From CBDDCA01 sp965218205 (GTDB lineage: Bacteria; Spirochaetota; Spirochaetia; WTKD01; G963693115): a stretch of DNA of 64,000 nt. The stretch covers positions 1,488,001 through 1,552,000 of the forward strand of contig OZ244590.1 in assembly GCA_965218205.1 (NCBI GenBank), read 5' to 3'. Numbering within the stretch: the stretch's first letter is position 1; every line of letters begins with the position of its first letter. A program made the translations under genes and the position numbers. Shown here piece by piece: positions 55,192 to 64,000 of this stretch. The notes beneath the pieces are model-generated. The model was not told the origin of the DNA and ran no database searches. It was given only the letters and a program-made list of their open reading frames with translations.

Positions 55192-55737
55192 TTACTTAAA
55201 ATACTTGTCATATAGTCTTTTAGGAGAATAAAAACAAATAACAATTTCTTGCGTTTTATAAATTACTTTTTTCTCTTCTTCTTGTTTATAATTACCTCTC
55301 CTACGCCCTTCATTTGTACATAATATTATATACCTTTCACATACATGGATTTCACTACTAAATAATTCTTTAGTTTTATTATATTTTTTGCAATATCCTG
55401 TATGATCTGTTTTGTTCCATGGATCTTTTTCGCAAAATTTACATTCAATAAGCAGTAATCTCTTACCATTATTTTCTCTTCCTTTTAATCCTATAATTAG
55501 ATCTACTGATGTGTCTTGTTTTACTGGATTTATTATTTCTTCTAATTTATCACCATCAATGCCTATATGATGATTAAAAGCTTTTTTATGCTTTGAATAA
55601 TCCTTCTCAATAATCTCATCAATAAACTTTTTACAATTAGGGTATTTTTGTATACATGAACGACTTTTTGTTACTTCTTCAGAGTATTCCCAATCTTTTC
55701 CACTACAATATTCAACTTTTCTATTACCTTTTGTCAT
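55192..55737 (-). CDS. PD-(D/E)XK nuclease-like partner of the ATPase
   Basis: A 181-residue soluble protein. The segment DLIIGLKGRENNGKRLLLIE followed by CKF has the spacing of a PD-(D/E)XK nuclease core: Asp, a turn, then a beta strand ending E-x-K. Charged, Cys-containing flanks (RSCIQKYPNCKKF, CKKYNKTKELF) surround it. Its start overlaps the ATPase gene by four bases (ATGA), so they are coupled. The pair ATPase plus nuclease resembles anti-phage modules such as Septu or PARIS in layout, but the nuclease type differs. Function is inferred. Confidence 0.55.
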   Translation of the reverse strand: MTKGNRKVEYCSGKDWEYSEEVTKSRSCIQKYPNCKKFIDEIIEKDYSKHKKAFNHHIGIDGDKLEEIINPVKQDTSVDLIIGLKGRENNGKRLLLIECKFCEKDPWNKTDHTGYCKKYNKTKELFSSEIHVCERYIILCTNEGRRRGNYKQEEEKKVIYKTQEIVICFYSPKRLYDKYFK

Positions 55738-57077
55738 TCTGTATAATCTTCTATTTTATCCATATCTTCATTAAAAGAACCATATATTTCATCAATATCC
55801 TGACCTTGTGATGTAAACTCATATGTATCAGGCTCGCCCTCTACTTTCTTTGATAGATAAAAAAGCACCTCATCACCTATATCCATATCCTTCGCTTCAG
55901 ATATATACTTAAGAGCAGACACCATAGAAGGACTATGAGTAGCAATAAGAAAAATAGCCTCTGTCTCCTTGCGTAGTTCTACAATGATCCGTGCATATTC
56001 TACTATCCATGATGGATGCAAATGCACCTCTGGCTCATCAATAATAACAATATCATCTTTCCCAATTAGACTACTTTTATTTCTTCCCAAGCCACCTTTA
56101 TACGCTAAAAATAACTGGGCTACTGAATTTATTCCCGACGCACAATCTTCCAAAGGATATGAATTGCCATTCTGAGTGAATCGCAATTTACCATTTTGTA
56201 ATTTTATATCTCCTCTTAAAAAATCATCAGATACAAATAAAGAATATATATTACTATCCTCAGAAGGAGCATCATATTCTTTATGTAAATATGCTGATAT
56301 TTCTGACTTATTTTCCATATCATGTGTTGGAATTATATAGATACTATTACATTTCTGTATATCCTCTATTTTCCCATGTTGTTTTAGCGAGTAATTATTT
56401 TTTTGTATATCATAGCTATCCTCACTGGGAGCATCAAATTCTGTTCTTACCATGTTAAGAATAACTTTTTCTGATCTTTCTTTGAGTTTTGCTTTGCTTT
56501 GTCTATGCTTTTCTTGGATGAAAGTAATCAAAAATTCCATTATAGCATCAGCATTTGAAATGATACCATCTTGTATAATTTCCTTCTGTTTTTCTTTCGT
56601 GAATACATTAGTGAGTTCGGAAAAAACATCAGTACTATCTAATTTTTGTATAAAATGCCTAATACTATCTATAGTTCTTATCCACTTATGTAGTTCTGTA
56701 TCCACAATATTAATAGAAGCAACATAAATAGAGCCTTCACCAAAATTTTCTTTAATTTCATAAAGAGATTGCCATGCCTCAAAATATATCCTTAATTCCT
56801 TATTCTTAATTGTATCTTCATCTTCAAAAGGATCAAAAATCCCAACTTTTTGCAATAGCCTCCTTATACTTGTATCTACATCATCCAGAAAACCAAATAA
56901 TTCATGCAATTCTTTCCTTTCAAACTTCATTACAGAGCCTATGAAATGATAAAAAAACTTAGAGATAGTACTCTTTCTAAAACCATTTGATCCTGCTAGC
57001 ACAGTAATACCCTTCAGTTGTATATCAGCTTTTTTAATATCCCTAAAATTCTCTAAATGTATGCTATAGGTACTCAT
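55734..57077 (-). CDS. AAA (ABC/OLD-like) ATPase of a possible defence module
   Basis: About 447 residues from the ATG at 57077 (MSTYSIHLENFRDIKKADIQ); a GTG 24 bases earlier is in frame too. N-terminal Walker A is LAGSNGFRKST, where the usual Gly before Lys is Arg, an odd change. A helical middle follows. The C-terminal half has a signature-like DCASGINSVAQLF, Walker B IVIIDEPEVHLHPSW and the His switch IFLIATHSPSMVSAL. This is the AAA_15/AAA_21 layout found in OLD nucleases and in defence ATPases such as AriA and PtuA. No TOPRIM domain is fused. Translationally coupled to the nuclease-like gene. Confidence 0.75.
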   Translation of the reverse strand: MSTYSIHLENFRDIKKADIQLKGITVLAGSNGFRKSTISKFFYHFIGSVMKFERKELHELFGFLDDVDTSIRRLLQKVGIFDPFEDEDTIKNKELRIYFEAWQSLYEIKENFGEGSIYVASINIVDTELHKWIRTIDSIRHFIQKLDSTDVFSELTNVFTKEKQKEIIQDGIISNADAIMEFLITFIQEKHRQSKAKLKERSEKVILNMVRTEFDAPSEDSYDIQKNNYSLKQHGKIEDIQKCNSIYIIPTHDMENKSEISAYLHKEYDAPSEDSNIYSLFVSDDFLRGDIKLQNGKLRFTQNGNSYPLEDCASGINSVAQLFLAYKGGLGRNKSSLIGKDDIVIIDEPEVHLHPSWIVEYARIIVELRKETEAIFLIATHSPSMVSALKYISEAKDMDIGDEVLFYLSKKVEGEPDTYEFTSQGQDIDEIYGSFNEDMDKIEDYTE

Positions 57078-57101
57078 ACTTACAATTATACTCCAAATCA
57101 C

Positions 57102-57123
57102 GAGTTCAAGTATTAATGCAACA
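57102..57123 (+). repeat. Dispersed intergenic repeat, copy 4
   Basis: GAGTTCAAGTATTAATGC followed by AACA, lying 25 bases upstream of the ATPase start. A short AGCAAGAAA follows, as after copy 3. Confidence 0.55.
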
Positions 57124-57194
57124 AAAGAGCAAGAAACATAAAAAGAAATGCATTCTATAGTTTGTTAAGATATACCTTTCTCTTATAACAGCGG

Positions 57195-57860
57195 TTATAG
57201 TAACCCTCTTATTGTAGACTGCAATAGTAATAGTACTCCCAGTACCGCAATGGTGAAATTTACATACCGAAACACGAGGGCTTTATACTTACGGAAAGGA
57301 AATACTATCATATATACCAAGCCCACTACACTGAGCAGTGCTACTATAATACCGATAGCAAACGCCAGAATACTCACAGTATTATTTGTGCTGTGAAATA
57401 ACAATGGAGCATAAAGACTTTTCATACTACTTGCAGCATCTGTCCCGTACATATATCCCAAAAATAGAATGAACAGCCAACGATACTTAGTATATCTCAT
57501 TCCTATGCCATTTCCAACTCCTAAGAAAACAAGAGAAAGAAACAAAATTATGCTACTATAGTACGGAGGAATAACAACACTACTACTAGCTCCCCAAAAG
57601 AGAGAAAACAAATAGGCTATGAAAAACAATACTATTTGCTGAATGTTAGTGGTACGTGATTGTATGACACATACAATTCCAAGAATACATAATATATGAT
57701 AAAAACCATAAGAAAATATATATTGAATACCATTCCGTATAAAATATCGGAAAAGAAATCCTGCTGAGAACTCTGGTGTTATAACATGGGAAAAAACAGT
57801 ACTATTGATATAAAAGAACAATAATAAAAATCCCCATAATCGCTTATATTTTACTACCAT
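57195..57860 (-). CDS. Multi-pass membrane protein, distantly HupE/UreJ-like
   Basis: 221 residues with an N-terminal signal or helix and about six further membrane helices. The segments YIFSYGFYHILCILGIV and FFIAYLFSLFWGASSSVVI, then FLSLVFLGVGNG, recall the HupE/UreJ pattern (GxDHxLF, TxxHSxTL, ALSIxxxxxN), but the metal-binding His are mostly lost. The family is linked to nickel or cobalt uptake; here that is tentative. No urease or hydrogenase gene is nearby. Confidence 0.5.
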   Translation of the reverse strand: MVVKYKRLWGFLLLFFYINSTVFSHVITPEFSAGFLFRYFIRNGIQYIFSYGFYHILCILGIVCVIQSRTTNIQQIVLFFIAYLFSLFWGASSSVVIPPYYSSIILFLSLVFLGVGNGIGMRYTKYRWLFILFLGYMYGTDAASSMKSLYAPLLFHSTNNTVSILAFAIGIIVALLSVVGLVYMIVFPFRKYKALVFRYVNFTIAVLGVLLLLQSTIRGLL

Positions 57861-57921
57861 ACCCTATGCTTATGTTACTATATGTCCCACATAATAGTCT
57901 ACTTACCATATGCTTTATGTA

Positions 57922-57970
57922 CGGATTCAAGGGCTAATTGCGACAGAAAAGGCTTCAGCAGTAATCCAAT
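57922..57970 (+). repeat. Dispersed intergenic repeat, copy 5 (long form)
   Basis: CGGATTCAAGGGCTAATTGC, GACAG, then a tail ending GCAGTAATCCAAT. It shares about 48 bases with copy 6. GGATT and AATCC at its two ends are inverted. Confidence 0.65.
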
Positions 57971-58115
57971 AGCCAGTTAATGATATCCTTGTTATTATTC
58001 ATTATCGTGTACTTATCATTATAGTACAAATACTATTTTTCTGTACATTGCATCACTCAAAAATATCAGTTTGACTGGAGGATCATATTAAGTACTATTG
58101 TTATATACTATTACT

Positions 58116-58613
58116 ATGATAGATGGCACAGAAGAAATGAGAAAAACATTAGAAAGATTTAATTTAAATTCAGGTGAAGATAAAGAAAAAATTGATTTTA
58201 TTTATAACAATGTAATAAAATTTGGAGAAAGACAGTATAAAAATATGGATATTCATAGAGAAAAAGCGAGGCTTTTTTTCCCAGCTACTATCACTTTAAT
58301 AGTATTTCTTGCTAGCGGAATACTAGTATCATATGATATTGCTCTTAGAAAATTTTCATGGAGTAATTCAATATCAGATTATGTTAATCTACTATCTTAT
58401 ACTTTGATATTATGTTCATTGATTTTTTTATTGTTATCATCTCGTAATTTTAATCAAGTATTAAAAAATGTTAGACTACAATCTGAAACCCCACCAGTCG
58501 AGTTAGGAGAAATATATAATGAGAATATATACACAATAAAATCAACTATTATTATTACTTTACTTAAAGCAATTATTGAAAGAAAAAAACAGCTTGATAG
58601 ATTAGCACATTAG
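58116..58613 (+). CDS. Small two-helix membrane protein, possibly SLATT-like
   Basis: About 165 residues from the ATG at 58116 (a TTG six codons earlier is also possible). A charged helical N terminus (ERFNLNSGEDKEKIDFIYNN, ERQYKNMDIHREKARLFF) precedes two membrane helices around residues 57-75 and 93-112 and a helical cytoplasmic tail. This layout is like the two-helix SLATT effectors of nucleotide-activated defence systems, but no sequence motif proves it. It lies near the ATPase-nuclease pair and between two long dispersed repeats. Confidence 0.5.
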   Translation: MIDGTEEMRKTLERFNLNSGEDKEKIDFIYNNVIKFGERQYKNMDIHREKARLFFPATITLIVFLASGILVSYDIALRKFSWSNSISDYVNLLSYTLILCSLIFLLLSSRNFNQVLKNVRLQSETPPVELGEIYNENIYTIKSTIIITLLKAIIERKKQLDRLAH

Positions 58614-58700
58614 ACTGATAAGGGAATACATCACATATATAGAGGAATAATATGTATTTCTATAACTATTAGTATAATTATTTTGAATGTATTGATCAGT

Positions 58701-58883
58701 TTATTCTAATGGCTCTAAACTTTCTGTGAAATATTCATAGTCTTTTAGTTCTATAGTGGGGATATTAGTATTATACACAGGCTTGTCTGTCTCGTTTTTA
58801 CTAGATCCTGAACCAGGAGGTATATCTTTATTGGTATCATCAATGTTACTATGTGTATTTTTTGATGTATTATACTCACTCAT
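58701..58883 (-). CDS. Short hydrophilic hypothetical protein
   Basis: 60 residues from the ATG at 58883 (MSEYNTSKNTHSNIDDTNKD), rich in Asn, Asp, Ser and Thr and ending acidic (FTESLEPLE). Probably disordered. A consensus promoter ends seven bases before the ATG, which supports a leaderless gene. Function unknown. Confidence 0.4.
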   Translation of the reverse strand: MSEYNTSKNTHSNIDDTNKDIPPGSGSSKNETDKPVYNTNIPTIELKDYEYFTESLEPLE

Positions 58884-58889
58884 ATATAC

Positions 58890-58919
58890 ATAATAGTAGA
58901 TTACTATTATGTATGTCAA
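58890..58919 (-). promoter_or_regulatory. Promoter of the 60-residue gene
   Basis: On the minus strand TTGACA (58919-58914), an 18-base spacer and TATTAT (58895-58890). The ATG lies six bases beyond, so the transcript would start at the start codon. Confidence 0.6.
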
Positions 58920-58930
58920 TTTTTACAGTT

Positions 58931-58978
58931 GCGGATTCAAGGCTAATTGCGACAGCAAGGGCTTTAGCAGTAATCCAA
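58931..58978 (+). repeat. Dispersed intergenic repeat, copy 6 (long form)
   Basis: GCGGATTCAAGGCTAATTGC, GACAGCAAGGGC, TTTAGCAGTAATCCAA. Two nested inverted pairs are visible: GGATT with AATCC outside, GCTAA with TTAGC inside. It ends just before the terminator of the second giant lipoprotein gene. Confidence 0.65.
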
Positions 58979-58981
58979 TAT

Positions 58982-59010
58982 AAAAAGAGAGTGCTATGCA
59001 CTCTCTTTTT
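58982..59010. terminator. Terminator of the second giant lipoprotein gene
   Basis: A perfect 13-bp stem, AAAAAGAGAGTGC and GCACTCTCTTTTT, with loop TAT, 12 bases after the stop. A-run and T-run arms make it bidirectional. Confidence 0.85.
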
Positions 59011-59022
59011 ATATGTACTACT

Positions 59023-62000
59023 CTATGATGAGGGGCATGCTACTGTATCGGTGTTATCTTTTGGGTATTTTGCTGTTTTTCCAAACATAGCTGAACCAGA
59101 AAATTCCTCTTTGTGTGATGATAATTGCGTTTTACACAATTTCCATGATGATAAATCTTGATCAAATACACTAGCTTGGAAAAATACCAAAGATAATTTA
59201 GTAACATTCCCTACATTCCAATTTCCTATATCTTTATTAAAGGCTTTTGCTTGAAGAAACATTTGACTTATATCCGTTACATTTGCCACATCCCAATCTC
59301 CTATGTCTTGATTAAAAACACTTGCAGCAAGAAACATGGTATCCATATCCGTTACTTTTGCCACATCCCAATCTCCTATATCTTGATTAAAGGCACTTAC
59401 ACCCGCAAACATGCCCCGCATATTAGTTACACTGCTGGTATTCCACTGTGTTATGTCTCCATTAAAAGTACTATCTCTACTAAATAAAGAATCCATATCA
59501 GTAATAGCACTCGTATCTATCATGTTGAGGTTGGGGCTAGGGTTGCTACTCTCCCCTGCAGTAGCTTGTCTTGTCTTTTCTGCAGTGATAGTAGCTTGCA
59601 ATGCTGTCTTTGTTGTTGGTCTGTAATAGGTAGCTGATGTTTGTCCTGATGGTGGGGTTCTTAGCTCTGTCTGTATAACAATAGTGGCTGGCACTCTTGT
59701 ATTTGAAGCAGTAAGGGTACACTGTGCTACATCATAGCTATACTCAGTAATATTAGGGTCACGTACATTGGACTTGTTTGCTATGCCTGTTATGGTAACT
59801 GTTTTGCTACTCTGGTTAAACGATACTGCTAGCCCTGTTTCATCTTTGATTTTCTTTGCATCTTTCTCTAGTATGTTGGCATCACAGGTAAAGGCATTGC
59901 CACTGGGAGTGCTTGCTAGTACTCTTGTAATATTTATTGCTGGCGTTTTGCCTACCTCTGCTGAGACTATGCTCGTGTTTCCTATAAATGCTGACATTTC
60001 AAACTCTTTACGGACTCCTGTTGATGCTTTTGTAGGATCGGTGCTGTTTACTGCTTGTACGACTATTTCGTAGGTTCTTCCGTTTGTCAATCCTGTCAAA
60101 ATAGTGTTGTTTGTTCCTGCTGCTACTGTTGTGGGGCTTGAGTCTGCATTTTTTATTGCTGTTACGCTTTTTGCACTGCCACTCTTGGCTACTTTGTATA
60201 CTTTGTACGATACCTGTGCTACTGCTAGGGTAGCTCCTTTGTTTGTTTTGTGGCTTGCAGTAAGATTGGGAGCTGTCCACGATACTCTCATGCCTGTTGT
60301 GGTTACTGCTGTTTGTATGCTTGATACTTCTGCGGGAGCGGTTGCTTGTGATGCGGTTGTTACTGTTGCCACTGTCGATACTACTTTTTTGCTTGGGTCT
60401 GTTTTTACTGCTACTTCTACCACAAAATGATACTTTGTCGCTCCTTTTATTGCTACTACTGGTGCTGTGTCTGAAGACAAGCCTAAACTGCTAAGCGCTG
60501 GTACTGTGTACACTCTGCTTGTTGCACTGCCTATGTTTATCTTTCGGCCTGCTAGTACTTCTGCTACTGTAGGGGTTGTGTCTTTCTGTAAGCCGTATAC
60601 TGTGTATACTAGCTTGTCATTTGCTGTTATGTTTGTGCCATCGTAGTCTTTTGCTCCTGTAAATGTGCTTAACTGCGTGAGTACTAGCTTTATTGTTCCT
60701 GCTGTGCTTGTTGACGGTGACACTACTAGCTTTCCTGTCAGTAATGACTGATTTGGTGCTACTGCTTTGGAAGTATAGACTTCCTTTATTTCTGCTACAT
60801 CGGTGTAAAAGCCTGCTGGAAAGAGATTGGTTGATACATTGTAATCGGGGCTTGTTGTGTTTACTATCCTCACTCCTATGTAGTAGTCTTTTGCTGTTTC
60901 TATGGGGGTTGCTCCTGCATTGCTTCCACTGGTGCTGTCTACTATTGCTATAGATAGTGTGTTTTGAGTTGTTCCTGTTGCTTTTGTGTACTTTGCTACT
61001 CTTGCTCTACTTTTTTCCACTGCCCACAGGGCTGATACATTGGCAGGCTTTCCAGTGGTATCTTCTTTCTTGAGGTATAGCACATAGTACGCAAGATCTC
61101 TTGCTTCAAGGGCATTGCCATTTGCTTTGCTCACTCCTGCTATGTCTGAGGCATTGAGCTGTACTGTTATGACTTTTTTCCCTCTGTTGCCTCCTGTGGT
61201 AGGCACTGCAAATACCACTGCATTACTGTTAGTGTAGGTTGTTACTTTTGGTGCGTTTGGGGGCGTAGTAAGTGTTGCTGTTTTTATTGTTGCTGATGTT
61301 CCTATGCTATAGGCGGGATTGAGGCTGTTTATTGCTTCTACTCCTGCGGTATATTCTGCTCCCTTTGTTCCTATAAATGTTGCTTTTAATGGTTTGCTGT
61401 TTCCTGCTAGCTCTCTTGTTTGTACTCCTGCAAGGGCTTTTATTGCTTCTAGTGTTTTTTTGCTATGGTCTCCTGCTACTATGTATACTTTGTATTGTAT
61501 GCTTACTTGCGTGAGTGGTTTTCCATTAGGGGCTTTGTGGGTATTGGCAATAGTACCTGCACTAAATGTATAGACTGCTGTTGCGGTTGTTGATGTTACT
61601 GATTCTACAGAGAGTGTTGCATCCTTTGGCTCTGGCGGTGCTGTTGAGGTGCTATCGTATACTGCTACTGCATCAGCGAGAGGGGTTACTGGGCTTACTC
61701 TGTTATTTGCTATTTGTAAAAAATCAAAGCGATAGTTCTTGGCATTTGCTTGGTACTTGGGTACTTCTAAGCCGTCTGCTATACCAAAGCTAATGGTGGT
61801 TGCTGGGTTTGTTATGCTTTTTTCTGCTATTACGGTAGCTCCTTCTTTCATACGCAGGGTATAGTATCGCCCTATGCCCGGTGCTTGCTTAAATGTTGCT
61901 TTTATTTGTATTGCTCCTGTTTTGTCTAGTGTAGGCTTTTTTGAAAAAAGATCTTCTGAGGGGGCATTCAGCTGAGAGGGGGTGGTTATGTCTTTTGGTT

Positions 62001-63806
62001 TTGATGTGCTTTTGTTGCCTGCATAGTCTATTGCTTGTATTGTTACTGTGTAGGTTTTTCCTTGACTGAGTTCTTCGACAGAGAGTGATGTTGTGGGATA
62101 GGGTATTTTTTTCTCATTCAGTAATGCAGTGTCTATGTCTTTCTCTTGTATGCTCACACTGTATTCTTTTATATCTTGGTTCTCGGCTTTTGTTATATCG
62201 GGAGCTGTCCATGTTATCTGTGTGCTTACCTTTGTTGCCGATACAAAGGGATAGCTTGCTTGTATGCTTGTTACTGGATCGGGGTCAGTGCTATCTGCTA
62301 CGGTACTTACTGTGGCATTTTCTGCTGTTCCTTTGTTGCCTGCATAGTCCTGCGATTGTACTGCCACTGTATACTCGGTAGTAGCTTTGAGTCCTGGTAT
62401 TTGCGTGTTGCGTACTGCTCTGTCTGTTATTGTTACTGTCTTTGCTGGTGTACTGCCATCTTTCTCTGTTGCTGTTATAGTCACTCCTGCATAGTCTCGT
62501 ACATTGGGTGCTTGCCAGCTTACTACTATGCTTGTTGCTCCTCCTACGGCACTTACATTGGTCGCTGGTTGTGTTGTTTTGTCGGTTGTTGCTAATTCTT
62601 TTGACACTGCAGTGGAGTACTTTCCGTTCTGAGAGACATACACTTCTACTTTGTAAATAAGCGTACCGTAGAGTTTTGTGAGTGCTATGCCATCTTTTGC
62701 TACATACACAGTGGCGTATTCTTTTGCCTGTGCAGTTGCACTACTGACATTGGTTGCACTGGTATCTTTGCTTATTGTCTCCTCTGCTACTACGGTGTTT
62801 GTTGCGGTTGCTGTGACTCGTACTTGTAGGCTTTTGTTAGTAAAGGTAAAGCTCCCCCACTTGATAAGCAGGCTTTCATCGGCTGGGCTATTGCTTTTAT
62901 CGTTTGCTGTTACTGTAAGGTTTGCCTCTGGCAGTGCTGCTACTGTTTGTGAGAGTGCTGATGGCACTATGCCTCTGAGTGCTTGCTTTGCCGTGCTTTT
63001 GTTACCATTGCTATCTTTGTACACTACCACTATATCATAGCTGATGCCGTCTATGGTAGGCACAGCAATGCTCACCTCTCCTTGTGTTACATCTTGTACT
63101 GATACTTCTGTCTTTACCCCTGTAGTTTTTTCTATCACCTGTATTGTGGCTTCTGCTATGTCTGTCTTGCCTGATGAGAGTAGTGCTTTGTCCCATGTTA
63201 GCTTTATGCCATTTGTTGCTGATTCTACTGCTACCTGTGTAAAGGTGTCCTGCGGTGCAGTTTCATCACTCAGTGTTGTTACAGAGCGGGTTGTTTTTGG
63301 TGATACTTCTGAGTCTGAGCCTGAGCTTGATTTCTGGGCTTCTATCTCTACAGTGTAGTTAGTGAGTGCTTGTAAGCCTTTGAGTTTATACGATTGTCCT
63401 TGTTGAAACAATGCACGATATTCTATTGCAGGAACACGCACTTGTATAACTTGTGGTGGTGCAGTTGATGTAGCTGTTACGACTACATGTGTAGCATCGC
63501 TTGGGGCTTGCCAGCGTAACGAGAGTGTCCCGTCATTGCCTGCTGCTTGTATCTGCACATTGGACACTGATGCAAGTGTCGGGGTTACTGGTAAAGTTCC
63601 TCCTCCGCCTGATGAGGAACTGCTACTGCCCTCCGAACATCCTACGAGTACGAGGGTAGTCATTGCTAGCACTAAAAACAGTGCAACGAGAGTTATGTTT
63701 TGCTTATATCGAGAGTGTACCCCCCCCCCCCCCCGATTTTTTTGATGCTGTGTAATTCCTTACTCAACCATATTTTTTTCAACTGTTTTTTCAACTGTTG
63801 TTTCAT
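59023..63806 (-). pseudogene. Giant FnIII/BspA-repeat lipoprotein 2, poly-G switch in the OFF frame
   Basis: A near-copy of the gene at 40206. The ATG at 63806 follows AAAGGAGAT and opens MKQQLKKQLKKIWLSKELHS, then IKKI and a run of 15 G. With 15 the frame leads to YTLDISKT and a stop after 37 codons. One more G (or two fewer) would open the full frame: signal peptide, lipobox LVGC, Ser/Gly linker, about ten or more FnIII-like modules, an Ig-like part and five DUF285 repeats (FNQDIGDWDVAKVTDM). The long frame itself is intact to 59023, so this is a silent phase state rather than decay. The N-terminal 15 or so codons and the C-terminal repeats differ from copy 1; the middle is almost the same. 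Confidence 0.85.
63720..63734. repeat. Homopolymer tract of 15 G (minus strand), likely phase switch
   Basis: Fifteen C on the plus strand, at the same place as the 16-base tract of the first giant lipoprotein gene, between the codons for IKKI and the signal peptide. This length closes the frame. Confidence 0.85.
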
Positions 63807-64000
63807 AATGATCTCCTTTATTAATTATTATCCATATTGTGTGTTTATCATTACACAATGAACAACTATAATTATAGTACAAATACTATTTTTTTGTGGT
63901 ATCTTGCAAAAAATGAAATACAGAAAAATACACATCACTATAGTAATATATACTAATAATGCTACAATAGAGATACTATGCTATCAAGAAAACTTACATT

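Noticed and set aside
57922..58978. Integron attC sites or gene cassettes formed by the long dispersed repeats
   Set aside because: Nested inverted arms are present, but the required RYYYAAC and GTTRRRY core sites are missing and no integrase is seen.

Overview
The window is AT-rich DNA from what is most likely a host-associated spirochaete of the Treponema/Entomospira kind. The case rests on several very large cysteine-anchored lipoproteins built from BspA-like (DUF285) 25-residue repeats and fibronectin III (FnIII) modules, on a TlyA-type methyltransferase, RNase Y, a PEP phosphotransferase without EII genes and a cyclase-like membrane protein, and on poly-G tracts of the phase-variation kind. 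No rRNA or plasmid marker is present, so the assignment is inference.

Layout. 1-156: start of glnS. 308-8996: three lipoprotein genes on the minus strand, two tandem BspA-repeat paralogues (one with a C-terminal PEBP-like domain, the other truncated just inside it) and one with six FnIII repeats. 9246-11261: nagA and nagB for amino-sugar catabolism. 11342-12372: a BspA-repeat gene broken by a one-base frameshift in a short G run. 12666-19587: a polyol/sugar operon behind a strong promoter (binding protein, two permeases, three dehydrogenases, PfkB-type kinase) with no transporter ATPase. 19603-23199: an unknown gene with an in-frame stop, the NAD(P)HX repair enzyme and a lipoprotein. 23261-25984: secA. 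26184-28647: ECF sigma factor, membrane protein and secreted protein. 28767-37922: housekeeping genes (map, a HAD phosphatase, der, ptsI, a GerMN protein, tlyA, rny). 38009-39224 and 46672-47887: two inverted copies of one IS481-type element, only one with a target duplication. 40206-44858 and 59023-63806: two closely similar lipoprotein genes of about 1,550 codons, each with a poly-G tract just before the signal peptide; by tract length the first is in frame (16 G) and the second out of frame (15 G). Between them lie coaD, a 49-residue ORF, yraN, rplS, tRNA-Asp, the cyclase-like gene, nadE, a symporter and argC. A possible defence pair (an AAA ATPase overlapping a PD-(D/E)XK-type nuclease gene) and small membrane proteins follow at 55192-58883.

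The main themes are variable surface lipoproteins and import of host sugars. The two most interesting systems are the ON/OFF pair of giant lipoproteins with matching poly-G switches, and the ATPase-nuclease pair. A short intergenic repeat occurs six times, mostly next to lipoprotein or island genes.
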